Positions 1 to 11,701 of a stretch of DNA of 64,000 nucleotides are shown one piece after another. Position numbers and translations under genes: made by a program. The first letter of the stretch is position 1. Every line of letters begins with the position of its first letter. The notes beneath the pieces were generated by a model that worked only from the letters and a program-made list of their open reading frames with translations, had not been told where the DNA came from and did no database searches. The DNA comes from Paracoccus yibinensis (GTDB lineage: Bacteria; Pseudomonadota; Alphaproteobacteria; Rhodobacterales; Rhodobacteraceae): positions 186,001 through 250,000 of the forward strand of contig NZ_JAVCWH010000002.1 of the NCBI RefSeq assembly GCF_030846195.1. Direction: 5' to 3'.

Positions 1-1901
1 AACCGGATGGTCTGGCGGATGCCCTGGCCGCGGCCCGCGACACCCTGCCCGCCGCCACCGCCCTGGCCCACAGCGCCATCCGGCAGTTCATGGATCTGTG
101 GTGCGGCAACGAACGGGTCGTCACCGTCTGGTCCCAGGGCATCAACCAGTCGGACAGCGGCACCGACAAGGTCAATGCGATCCTGAACTGCCATCTGGCG
201 ACCGGTCGGATCGGGCGGCCCGGCATGGGTCCGTTCAGCGTCACCGGCCAGCCGAACGCCATGGGCGGCCGAGAGGTGGGGGGCCTCGCCAATATGCTGG
301 CCTGCCACCTGGACATCGAGAACCCCGCGCATCGCGATGCCGTGGAGGACTTCTGGCACGCGCCCCGGATGGCCGCCAAGCCCGGCCTCAAGGCCGTGGA
401 CATGTTCCGCGCGGTCGAGGATGGCCGGATCAAGGCGCTGTGGATCATATGCACCAATCCCGCCGTCACCATGCCCGATGCCGATCGCGTGGCTCGGGCC
501 ATCGCCGGATGCGATTTCGTGGTGGTGTCGGACATCATGGCGAGAACCGACACGACCCGGTTGGCGCATGTGGCCTTGCCCGCGACGGGATGGGGCGAGA
601 AGGACGGCACCGTCACGAACTCCGAACGCCGCATCAGTCGGCAGCGGCGTTGTCTGCCCCCGGCAGGCCAGGCCCGCGACGACTGGCGCATCATTGCGGA
701 TGTGGCGGCACGAATGGGATGGGGCGACGCCTTCGCCTGGGACAGCCCGGCACAGGTCTTTGCCGAACACGCGGCGCTGTCGGGCATCGCGGGCAAGCTA
801 GGCAGCGATTTCGACATCTCGGCCCATGCGGGGATCACGCGCGCGGAATACGACAGGCTGCAGCCCTTTCTGTGGCCGCAATCCGCCAGCCGCCAGGGCG
901 GGCGCTTCTTCGGCGACGGGCGATTCCACACCCCGTCCGGCAGGGCGCGGATGGTGCCAGTGACGCCGCGCCTTCCGCAGTCCCTGGACAATGCTTATCC
1001 ATTCCGCCTGAATACCGGACGGGTGCGCGATCATTGGCACACGATGACCCGCACCGGCCTGTCGCCCCGCCTGTCGCGCCATCTGGCAGAGCCTTTCCTG
1101 GAACTGCACCCGACGGATGCCGCCCGCCTTGGCCTGTCCCCCGCCACGCTGGCCGAGGTCGAAAGCCCCCAGGGCCGCGCCATCCTCCGGGTGCTGGTCA
1201 CGGACCGCGTGGCGCCGGGCCATCCCTTCGCGCCGATCCACTGGACGGGCGAAACCGCGCCCAGCGGACGGGTGGACAGGCTGGTTCCGGGGCTGACCGA
1301 CCCCGTATCGGGCCAGCCCGCGCTTAAATCGGCGCCGGTCGCGATCCGGCCTTTTGCGGCGGCGTGGTATGGCTTCGCTGTCTCGACGGGGACGATCACG
1401 CCCGATTGCGAATACTGGGCACGCGCGCCGCTGGCGAACGGCGTTCAGGCCGAAATGGCGGGACGCACAGCCCCTGAGGACTGGGCAACCGCCGCCCCAG
1501 GAATGCTGGGCGTGTCGGGGGATCCGATGATCCTGCGCGATCCGCACAAGGGCATCCTGCGCATGGCCTTCGTCGAAAGGGGTCGGCTTCAGGCGGCGTT
1601 GTTCGTGGCGCCCGAACCGGTTGCCTTGTCGCGAGGCCATGTCGCCGCATCCCTGGGACAGGACGGCGCGGATACCATCCTGGCCGGGCAAGCGGGCGCC
1701 GGCCGGCCCGACGAAGGCGCGGTGGTCTGCGCCTGCTTCGGGGTCGGGGTGAACACCATCCTGCGCGGCATCGCGACGCAAAGGCTGATGACGGTCGACT
1801 CCATCGGCAAGGCGCTTGGCGCGGGTACGAATTGTGGATCCTGCCGCCCGGAACTGCGGGGCCTTCTGGCAAGGGCGCAGATGAAGACGGCCGCCCGGTA
1901 A
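1..1901 (+). CDS. nasA: Assimilatory nitrate reductase catalytic subunit, 5' truncated by window
   Basis: The reading frame is open from base 3, so the N-terminus with the [4Fe-4S] and first molybdopterin parts lies outside the window. What remains is the C-terminal half of a molybdopterin bis-MGD oxidoreductase, including the typical WSQGINQS segment and the C-terminal dinucleotide-binding domain. A final BFD-like [2Fe-2S] domain carries Cys codons at 1728, 1734, 1833 and 1842 (CxC and CxxC). That extra domain is characteristic of cytoplasmic assimilatory NasA rather than periplasmic NapA or formate dehydrogenase. The enzyme reduces nitrate to nitrite for nitrogen assimilation. The next gene is convergent, so nasA is the last gene of its operon. 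Confidence 0.9.
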   Translation, partial: PDGLADALAAARDTLPAATALAHSAIRQFMDLWCGNERVVTVWSQGINQSDSGTDKVNAILNCHLATGRIGRPGMGPFSVTGQPNAMGGREVGGLANMLACHLDIENPAHRDAVEDFWHAPRMAAKPGLKAVDMFRAVEDGRIKALWIICTNPAVTMPDADRVARAIAGCDFVVVSDIMARTDTTRLAHVALPATGWGEKDGTVTNSERRISRQRRCLPPAGQARDDWRIIADVAARMGWGDAFAWDSPAQVFAEHAALSGIAGKLGSDFDISAHAGITRAEYDRLQPFLWPQSASRQGGRFFGDGRFHTPSGRARMVPVTPRLPQSLDNAYPFRLNTGRVRDHWHTMTRTGLSPRLSRHLAEPFLELHPTDAARLGLSPATLAEVESPQGRAILRVLVTDRVAPGHPFAPIHWTGETAPSGRVDRLVPGLTDPVSGQPALKSAPVAIRPFAAAWYGFAVSTGTITPDCEYWARAPLANGVQAEMAGRTAPEDWATAAPGMLGVSGDPMILRDPHKGILRMAFVERGRLQAALFVAPEPVALSRGHVAASLGQDGADTILAGQAGAGRPDEGAVVCACFGVGVNTILRGIATQRLMTVDSIGKALGAGTNCGSCRPELRGLLARAQMKTAAR

Positions 1902-1910
1902 GGGCGGCCG
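1888..1910. terminator. GC-rich hairpin between convergent nasA and DAHP synthase
   Basis: A perfect 9-bp stem (1888-1896 with 1902-1910, 5-nt loop) overlaps the nasA stop codon at 1899-1901 and ends 7 nt before the stop of the convergent gene. Neither side has a good T-run, so intrinsic termination is only plausible; it may simply separate two convergent transcripts. Confidence 0.4.
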
Positions 1911-1917
1911 CACGGCA

Positions 1918-3327
1918 TCAGCCCGCCATGGCGTCCGGTGCCCGGACGGCGGCTTCGCGGCGGTTGCGCAGTTCCTCGGCCACCAGGAAGGCCAGTTCCA
2001 GAGACTGGCTGGCGTTCAGGCGCGGGTCGCAGGCGGTGTGGTAACGATCCGACAGATCCTCATCGGTGACGGCGCGGACGCCGCCGGTGCATTCGGTCAC
2101 GTCCTTGCCGGTCATCTCGAAATGCACGCCGCCGGGGATCGTGCCCTCGGCCTTGTGGATGGCGAAGAACTCGCGCACCTCGCGCAGGATCGAATCGAAG
2201 GCCCGCGTCTTGTAGCCGGTCGAGGACTTGATGACGTTGCCGTGCATCGGGTCGCAGGACCAGACGACATTCGCGCCCTCGGCCCGGACACACTGGATCA
2301 GGCGCGGCAGGTGATCGCCCACCTTGCCCGCGCCGAAGCGCGCGATCAGGGTCAGCCGTCCCGGTTCGTTGTCCGGGTTAAGCCTGGCCATCAGCACCTT
2401 CAGGTCATCCGCCGTGGTGGTCGGGCCGCATTTCAGCCCGATGGGGTTCTGCACGCCCCGGCAGAATTCGACATGCGCGCCATCGACCTGGCGGGTGCGA
2501 TCGCCGATCCAGATCATGTGGCCCGACCCCGCCACCGGCAGGCCGGTGGTCGAATCGACGCGGGCCAGGGCTTCCTCGTATTCCAGCAGCAGGGCTTCGT
2601 GGCTGGTATAGAAATCGACCTTGGACAACTGGTGCGCCGTGTCCGAGTTCACGCCCGCCGCCTGCATGAAGGCCATGGCGTCGCTGATGCGGCCCGCAAT
2701 GTCGCGGTATTTCGCGGCCTCTGGCCCGCCCACGAAATCGGCGATCCAGCTTTGCACGCGGTGCATGTCCGCGAACCCGCCGGTCGAGAAGGCCCGGAGC
2801 AGATTCAGCGAAGCGGCTGCCTGGGTATAGGCCGCCAGCATCCGCTGCGGATCGGGAATCCGCGCCTCGGGCGTGAAGTCGAAGCCGTTGATGATGTCGC
2901 CGCGATAGCTGGGAAGCTCGACCCCGTTCATCACCTCGGTCGGTGCGCTGCGGGGCTTGGCGAACTGGCCCGCCATGCGGCCGACCTTGATGACCGGAAG
3001 CTGCGCGCCCCAGGTCAGGACCACGGCCATCTGCAACAGCACCTTGAACGTGTCGCGGATGTTGTCTGCGCTGAATTCCGCAAAGCTTTCCGCGCAATCC
3101 CCGCCTTGCAGCAGGAAGGCGCGACCCTCGGCCGCCTGGGCAAGCTGGGCCTTGAGGCGGCGCGCCTCTCCGGCAAAGACCAGGGGCGGATAACGACGCA
3201 ACTGCGCCTCGACCGCCTGCAAGGCGGCCGCGTCGGTATAATCCGGCATCTGCACGCGTGGATAGGCGCGCCAACCGGCCTTGTCCCAGGATTGGGTGGC
3301 AACGGTCTTGCGGTTCTCCTGCGTCAT
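1918..3327 (-). CDS. aroF: 3-deoxy-7-phosphoheptulonate (DAHP) synthase, class II
   Basis: This enzyme catalyses the first step of the shikimate pathway, joining phosphoenolpyruvate and erythrose 4-phosphate. The 469-residue protein matches the length of plant and actinobacterial type II enzymes. It has the family segments [10 protein letters not shown] and [14 protein letters not shown], and the C-terminal CDPMHGN and [11 protein letters not shown] metal/substrate regions. The start at 3327 (MTQENRKT...) is preceded by AAGGAG at good spacing; the frame stays open further upstream but without family similarity. The neighbouring GlxA-type regulator is divergent, separated by 130 nt. Symbol choice (aroF/aroG/aroA-II) varies between genomes. 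Confidence 0.93.
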   Translation of the reverse strand: MTQENRKTVATQSWDKAGWRAYPRVQMPDYTDAAALQAVEAQLRRYPPLVFAGEARRLKAQLAQAAEGRAFLLQGGDCAESFAEFSADNIRDTFKVLLQMAVVLTWGAQLPVIKVGRMAGQFAKPRSAPTEVMNGVELPSYRGDIINGFDFTPEARIPDPQRMLAAYTQAAASLNLLRAFSTGGFADMHRVQSWIADFVGGPEAAKYRDIAGRISDAMAFMQAAGVNSDTAHQLSKVDFYTSHEALLLEYEEALARVDSTTGLPVAGSGHMIWIGDRTRQVDGAHVEFCRGVQNPIGLKCGPTTTADDLKVLMARLNPDNEPGRLTLIARFGAGKVGDHLPRLIQCVRAEGANVVWSCDPMHGNVIKSSTGYKTRAFDSILREVREFFAIHKAEGTIPGGVHFEMTGKDVTECTGGVRAVTDEDLSDRYHTACDPRLNASQSLELAFLVAEELRNRREAAVRAPDAMAG

Positions 3328-3457
3328 GGCACGGACTCCTTGGAAAAATGATCGTGCAGGTATAGACGGGAATGATGCCGGGGGGAAGAAGGCGGATCCC
3401 CTTGCGGCAGTCGCAAATCCCTGATGATGTGTCGTGATCACGCGCGAAGACTGCCCC

Positions 3458-4435
3458 ATGCCCTCCGAAAAACCCCGACGCTTCACGTTCCTGTTGCTGG
3501 ACAGGTTCACCATGTTGCCGTTCACGGCGGCCATCGAGCCACTGCGGCTGGCCAACCGTGTGTCCGGGCGCGAATTGTACTCCTGGCGCCTGATCGGTCA
3601 GGGCCGAGACTGGGCCACATGCTCGAACGGCTCGAGGGTGGCTCTGGACGGAGGCCTTGATGCCGAGATCGGTCCCGAACGCGATGACGTGGTAATCGTC
3701 TGCGGCGGCACCGACATCGCACGCGAGGCGACGAAGCCCGTGCTGACCTGGCTGCGCAAGCAGGCGCGCGGCGGCGCCAGCATGGGCGCGGTCTGCACCG
3801 GCGCCTGGATCCTGGCCGAGGCGGGGCTGCTGGACGGGCGCAGGGCCACGATCCATTGGGAAAACCACGATGGTTTCGCCGAGGCATTCCCGCAGGTCGA
3901 TCTGTATCGGTCGGTCTTCGTCAATGATGGGAACCGGTTGACGGCGGCGGGGGGCACGTCCTCCATCGACATGATGCTGCACCTGATCGCCGAGGCGCAG
4001 GGCGACGCGGTCGCGACCGAAGTCGCCGACCAGATGCTGCACACCACGATCCGCACGAACCAGGACCGGCAGCGCCTGTCGATCCCCACGCGGATCGGCG
4101 TCCGCCACCCCCGCCTGGCCGCGGTGATCGCACGGATGGAAGGCAACCTGGAAGACCCGATCAGCCCGGCCCGGCTGGCTGCGGATGCCGGCATGTCCAC
4201 GCGGCAGTTGGAACGCCTGTTCCGCCGCTATCTGAACCGCAGTCCGAAACGCTATTACATGGAAACCCGTCTGGCGCGCGCGCGCAACCTGCTGATGCAG
4301 ACCGAAATGTCGATCATCGAGGTTGCCCTGGCATCCGGTTTTTCCAGCCCTTCGCATTTCTCGAAATGCTATCGCGCGCTTTACGGCAGCACGCCCTATC
4401 GCGAACGGGGCACCGGGGCTGCGCCTCAGGCATGA
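3458..4435 (+). CDS. GlxA-family AraC-type transcriptional regulator
   Basis: The 325-residue protein has an N-terminal DJ-1/PfpI glutamine-amidotransferase-like domain, with the nucleophile-elbow motif AVCTGA near residue 112. A C-terminal AraC double helix-turn-helix follows from about residue 215, with [11 protein letters not shown] and [17 protein letters not shown]. Proteins of this architecture regulate amine, betaine or carnitine catabolism in other bacteria, but the ligand here cannot be read from sequence. I chose ATG 3458; an in-frame GTG at 3434 would add eight residues. A self-complementary GTGATCAC overlaps that GTG and could serve autoregulation. It is divergent from the DAHP synthase gene and followed by a strong terminator. 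Confidence 0.85.
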   Translation: MPSEKPRRFTFLLLDRFTMLPFTAAIEPLRLANRVSGRELYSWRLIGQGRDWATCSNGSRVALDGGLDAEIGPERDDVVIVCGGTDIAREATKPVLTWLRKQARGGASMGAVCTGAWILAEAGLLDGRRATIHWENHDGFAEAFPQVDLYRSVFVNDGNRLTAAGGTSSIDMMLHLIAEAQGDAVATEVADQMLHTTIRTNQDRQRLSIPTRIGVRHPRLAAVIARMEGNLEDPISPARLAADAGMSTRQLERLFRRYLNRSPKRYYMETRLARARNLLMQTEMSIIEVALASGFSSPSHFSKCYRALYGSTPYRERGTGAAPQA

Positions 4436-4440
4436 AAAAA

Positions 4441-4468
4441 ACCCCGGCGCGGGCTGCCGCGCCGGGGT
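4441..4468. terminator. Bidirectional intrinsic terminator between GlxA-type gene and atpC
   Basis: A 12-bp perfect GC-rich stem (4441-4452 with 4457-4468, loop GCTG) has an A-run on its left and a T-run on its right. It can therefore end both the rightward regulator transcript and the leftward atp operon. Confidence 0.9.
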
Positions 4469-4490
4469 TTTCTTTCTTCAAGCCGGCCGC

Positions 4491-4940
4491 TTAGGCGGGC
4501 ACGGTCGATTGATTCGGATCCAGCCCCACATGGGTGCCCAGGGCCTCCATGTCCGCCAGCAGCTTGACCGCGGCGGTGACGACATCCTCGCCCACAGAAT
4601 CGCGCTTGCCTTCGACGGCCTGGTGACGACGACGAGCCTCGGCCATCATGTCGTTATAGACGGCCTGGGTCATTTCCTCGCGCGGGTGGCCGCGTTCGGC
4701 CAGCAGGCTGACCGAATCGGCACTGATCTCGACAAATCCGCCGGTGACGGCGAATTCGGTCTGCGATCCGTCGGCCCCCACGACCGTGACAAGGCCGGGC
4801 CGCAGCGTGACGATGGTGGGCACATGGCCGGGCATGGCGGTCAGATCGCCATCCGTGCCCGGCAGGCGCACCTCGCGTACGGGAACGGAGACAAGTCTCC
4901 GTTCCGGCGACACGAGGTCGAACTGCATGGTATCGGCCAT
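4491..4940 (-). CDS. atpC: F1 ATP synthase epsilon subunit
   Basis: The 149-residue protein has the N-terminal beta-sandwich typical of epsilon, including the segments FDLVSPERRLVS and LPGTDGDLTAMPGHVP. A short C-terminal part of the helical type follows. Epsilon sits on the central stalk of the cytoplasmic F1 sector, couples rotation and can inhibit ATP hydrolysis. It is the last gene of atpHAGDC, 9 nt after atpD, and is followed by the terminator at 4441-4468. Confidence 0.96.
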   Translation of the reverse strand: MADTMQFDLVSPERRLVSVPVREVRLPGTDGDLTAMPGHVPTIVTLRPGLVTVVGADGSQTEFAVTGGFVEISADSVSLLAERGHPREEMTQAVYNDMMAEARRRHQAVEGKRDSVGEDVVTAAVKLLADMEALGTHVGLDPNQSTVPA

Positions 4941-4949
4941 CTCGCCCCC

Positions 4950-7270
<2,321 letters not shown>

Positions 7271-7282
7271 CTATTCCCCCTC

Positions 7283-8817
<1,535 letters not shown>

Positions 8818-8818
<1 letters not shown>

Positions 8819-9384
8819 TATCCGACCTCTTTCATAGCATTCTGGAGGGAAGCGAGCTTCGAGCGGATCGAACTGTCGATCATCTGCGAACCCAGCTTGA
8901 CAATCATGCCGCCGATAAGAGCCTCATCGACGCGGGTGTTCAACTTGACCTTCTTGCCCGACTTCTGCGCCAGCGTGTCGCGCAGGCGGGCTTGCTGGTC
9001 ATCGGTCAACGCAACGGCGCTTGTGACATCGGCCGTCACCTCGCCGCGTTCGGCGGCGATCAGCGCCTGCAACTGACGCACCAACTGCGGCAGCACGAAC
9101 AGCCGGCGGTTCTTCGACATCAGTTGCAGCGTGTTGGCCAGGACCGGCGAAAAGCCCATCTTCTGCGCCAGGGCACCTATGGCACGGGCCTGGTCGTCGC
9201 GGGTATAGATGGGCGAACTGATCAGTGCGCGCAAGTCGGCGCTGTCATGCAGCGCGGCGCCCAGATCCTCGGTCTGCTGCGCCAGGGCGTCCAGGCCCCC
9301 GTCTTCCTTGACGATGTCGAAGACGGCCTGCGCATAGCGCCCGGCAATGCTCTGGGACATGGAAACAGAGTTGGCCACGGTCAT
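8818..9384 (-). CDS. atpH: F1 ATP synthase delta subunit
   Basis: The 188-residue delta (OSCP-like) subunit joins F1 to the peripheral stalk. Its N-terminal helical domain begins around [14 protein letters not shown], and the C-terminal part ends [14 protein letters not shown]. This is the first gene of the operon. The ATG at 9384 has the purine-rich AAAGG directly against it; the GTG two codons later (9378) has better spacing, so the true start may be that GTG or the MSQS methionine. The Fo genes are not adjacent, as usual in this group. Confidence 0.95.
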
Positions 9385-9895
9385 CCTTTACGGTTTGCGC
9401 AAGCCCCACTGGCGGGCCGGTTTGCTGCCGGTCTGTCGCGGGGTGCGGGTCGCAGTCGCACGGCTTATGGAGGGCCGTTCGGAAATCTGCGGCGTCTCTA
9501 GCAGGTGATTGCGGGCCGGGCAACCGGATAGCGCATGGAAATAAGAGGCTTGCGGCCTAACAATCCGCAGCCCGCGGATCGGTGCGCAAAACACCCTGTC
9601 TGGCATCGTGGCAGGATCGGAGAAGGCCTTGAATCGGTGTCGCCGGGGGGTGCCGTTCCTGCAAACCGGCCGGAAAAAGCCCGGCGTGCGTGACCAGCGG
9701 ACACGGGGCACACACGCCGGGCGCAACCGGGCACGGTACAGAGGACGGCTTGACCGCCCTGCCGATATCGGGACCGACGAGGCGGACGGACGCAAAAGCA
9801 GGCTACCAGTTACGACTTTAGGCTATATGCGAAACCGGCTCCGGCCGTCAGTTCACCTTATGGACAGGTTCCCCTGCGATTCGACCCGCGGCGGG
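9385..9895. other. 511-nt gene-free region upstream of the atp operon
   Basis: I see no credible protein gene or tRNA here. It must contain the atp operon promoter on the minus strand; a weak candidate is TTGCCC with CTAGAG, read leftward within 9495-9522. It also holds a well-formed minus-strand terminator hairpin at 9679-9722. Between that hairpin and 9895 lie small self-complementary stretches such as CCGATATCGG near 9760-9770. A non-coding RNA transcribed leftward through 9895-9679 is possible but not recognised. Confidence 0.5.
9679..9722 (-). terminator. Minus-strand intrinsic terminator candidate
   Basis: The 10-bp perfect stem GCCCGGCGTG/CACGCCGGGC (9679-9688 with 9713-9722, 24-nt loop) is followed on the minus strand by TTTTT (9678-9674). 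It lies more than 170 nt downstream of the methyltransferase stop at 9896. It could therefore end that transcript or a separate small RNA. Confidence 0.6.
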
Positions 9896-10684
9896 TCATT
9901 GGTCGTGTAGATGCTGCACGTTTCGGCCCAGCGGCGCGCGTGCCGGGCGGGGGGCGACGACCCCGTCCAGAATCTCCAGCGGGCTGGGCACATGGACGCG
10001 CAGATCCGGGCCAATAGGGCCGCGGACCTGCTTTGACAATTCGGTCAGCACGACGCCCGCAATCAGAACGCGGCTGATCCGCGTCCCCGTCCGTTCCCAC
10101 ATCTGGGCGCTGCCCAGCCAGAAGCGCCGGTCCGAAGGCGGTATATAGACCGCCGATCCGTGCCATTCCGGGACGAAGCCCGCGCGCCGGGCCTGGGTCT
10201 CGATCTGTCCGGTCGTATAGCTGCGTCCCAGGCCGAAGGGCGTGCGGTCGGACGCCGCCCACAAGCCCGCGCGGTTCGGCACCATCGCCATGACCCGTCC
10301 GCCAGGGCCAAGCACCCGCCATGCCTCGGCCAGAAGGGCTGCGGGATCGTCGCTGGTTTCCAGCCCGTGCAGGATCACCAGCCGGTCCACGCTGCCGGTT
10401 TCCAGCGGCCAGGCCGTCTCGTCGCACAACACGCTGTGGTTCGGCATCCCTGCGGGCCAGGCCATGACGCCCTGCGGACCCGGCATCAGCGCCGTGACCC
10501 GCCGCGCCGTTGCAAGATAGGGACGCAGCATCGGTGCGGCAAAGCCGAATCCTGCCATCGTCATGCCCGTGCAACCGCCCGGCGGCCAGCGAGAAACAAG
10601 CCGGTCGCGCAGGATGCGCTGCACCACGCGCCCCAGCGACCGCTGGTAATAGAACTGGCGAAGGTCGGCGATATCGTGGTGCAT
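9896..10684 (-). CDS. Class I SAM-dependent methyltransferase, substrate unknown
   Basis: The 262-residue protein has a methyltransferase-11-like fold. It shows LVILHGLETSDDPAALLAEA followed by the acceptor-side segment VLGPGGRVMAMVPNRAGLW, typical of motif IV to post-II regions. The glycine-rich motif I is poorly conserved: the region around residues 35-60 reads GCTGMTMAGFGFA rather than ExGxGxG, so cofactor binding is inferred from the family. I chose ATG 10684 (MHHDIADLRQ), which leaves 58 nt to the divergent gloB; the frame stays open further upstream without family character. The divergent pairing suggests a shared promoter region, not necessarily a shared function. Confidence 0.75.
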   Translation of the reverse strand: MHHDIADLRQFYYQRSLGRVVQRILRDRLVSRWPPGGCTGMTMAGFGFAAPMLRPYLATARRVTALMPGPQGVMAWPAGMPNHSVLCDETAWPLETGSVDRLVILHGLETSDDPAALLAEAWRVLGPGGRVMAMVPNRAGLWAASDRTPFGLGRSYTTGQIETQARRAGFVPEWHGSAVYIPPSDRRFWLGSAQMWERTGTRISRVLIAGVVLTELSKQVRGPIGPDLRVHVPSPLEILDGVVAPRPARAPLGRNVQHLHDQ

Positions 10685-10742
10685 TGCGCCCCGGCCCGGC
10701 TTTTGACAGGCTTGACCACACCACAGGAAAGGGACTTTGCCA

Positions 10743-11489
10743 ATGCCGCTGGAACTGGTCACGCTGCGCTGCCTGAAGGACAACTATGCCTATCTGCTGC
10801 ATGGCGACGAAGGCACTGTTCTGGTCGACGCCCCCGAGGCCGCGCCGATCCTGCGCGAACTGGCCGCGCGCGACTGGTCCCTGTCGGCCATCCTGCTGAC
10901 CCATCACCATGCCGACCACGTCGATGGCGTGGCCGAAATCCAGCGCGAGACCGGAGCCATGGTCATCGGCGCGGCAGCCGATGCCCACCGCCTTCCGCCG
11001 CTGGACCTGCGCATCACGCCGGGCGAACCGCTGGAGGCATTGGGCGAACCCGTCGGAATCATCGACGTGCCGGGCCATACCGTCGGCCATGTCGCCTTCC
11101 ACTTCCCCCAGTCCGGCTATGCCTTCACGGCAGACAGTCTGATGGCACTTGGCTGCGGCCGCCTGTTCGAGGGATCTGCCGCAATGATGTGGAACAGCCT
11201 GTCGCGGCTGAACGCCCTGCCTGCGGAGACGCTGATCTGTTCGGGGCATGATTATTGCGCGGGCAACGGTGCCTTCGCCCTGTCGGTCGATCCGGCAAAC
11301 CAGGCACTGCGCAACCGACTGGAGGCCGTCCAGAGTGCCCGGAAGTCCTGCGCGCCTGCCCCCCTGTCGCTTGAACGCGAGACAAATCCCTTCCTGCGGG
11401 TGGCGGCCCTGCGCGAGGGCCTGGGGATGGAGGACGCCTCGGACGCAGAGGTTTTTGCGAGGCTCCGCGCAATGAAGGACACATTCTGA
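10743..11489 (+). CDS. gloB: Hydroxyacylglutathione hydrolase (glyoxalase II)
   Basis: This metallo-beta-lactamase-fold enzyme of 248 residues hydrolyses S-D-lactoylglutathione to D-lactate and glutathione, the second step of methylglyoxal detoxification. The binuclear metal motif THHHADH is intact. The later metal histidines in PGHTVGH and the C-terminal SGHDY segment are also present. ATG 10743 follows AAAGGGA at suitable spacing, and an in-frame TTG two codons earlier is less likely. Detoxification of an aldehyde fits no specific neighbour. Confidence 0.93.
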   Translation: MPLELVTLRCLKDNYAYLLHGDEGTVLVDAPEAAPILRELAARDWSLSAILLTHHHADHVDGVAEIQRETGAMVIGAAADAHRLPPLDLRITPGEPLEALGEPVGIIDVPGHTVGHVAFHFPQSGYAFTADSLMALGCGRLFEGSAAMMWNSLSRLNALPAETLICSGHDYCAGNGAFALSVDPANQALRNRLEAVQSARKSCAPAPLSLERETNPFLRVAALREGLGMEDASDAEVFARLRAMKDTF

Positions 11490-11504
11490 CAGGCAAGTGA
11501 AAAA

Positions 11505-11519
11505 GCCCGCACGGCGGGC
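11505..11519 (-). terminator. Minus-strand terminator hairpin with no obvious gene
   Basis: The 6-bp stem GCCCGC/GCGGGC (11505-11510 with 11514-11519) is followed on the minus strand by five Ts (11504-11500). On the plus strand, where gloB ends at 11489, the downstream tail is not T-rich. Its polarity therefore suits a leftward transcript, although no leftward gene is visible between here and clpA. Confidence 0.5.
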
Positions 11520-11701
11520 AGCGCTTGAAATCCGCACGATGGCGCATCACATTTGCCTCAACCGTGGGAAAACCGTGGCATCGGTCAAAAATACCACTTG
11601 ATGCCGGCCGAATTCCACCAAATCTTAACTGTATCGTGACAGTCTGGGCAGGTGGGCACCAAGATATGCCCATACCGCCAGTCGACTGACAGGAGACGAC
11701 C

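Noticed and set aside
9385..9895. tRNA, SRP RNA or tmRNA in the atp upstream gap
   Set aside because: I saw no acceptor-stem/T-loop pattern, no conserved SRP tetraloop region and no tmRNA-like ends.
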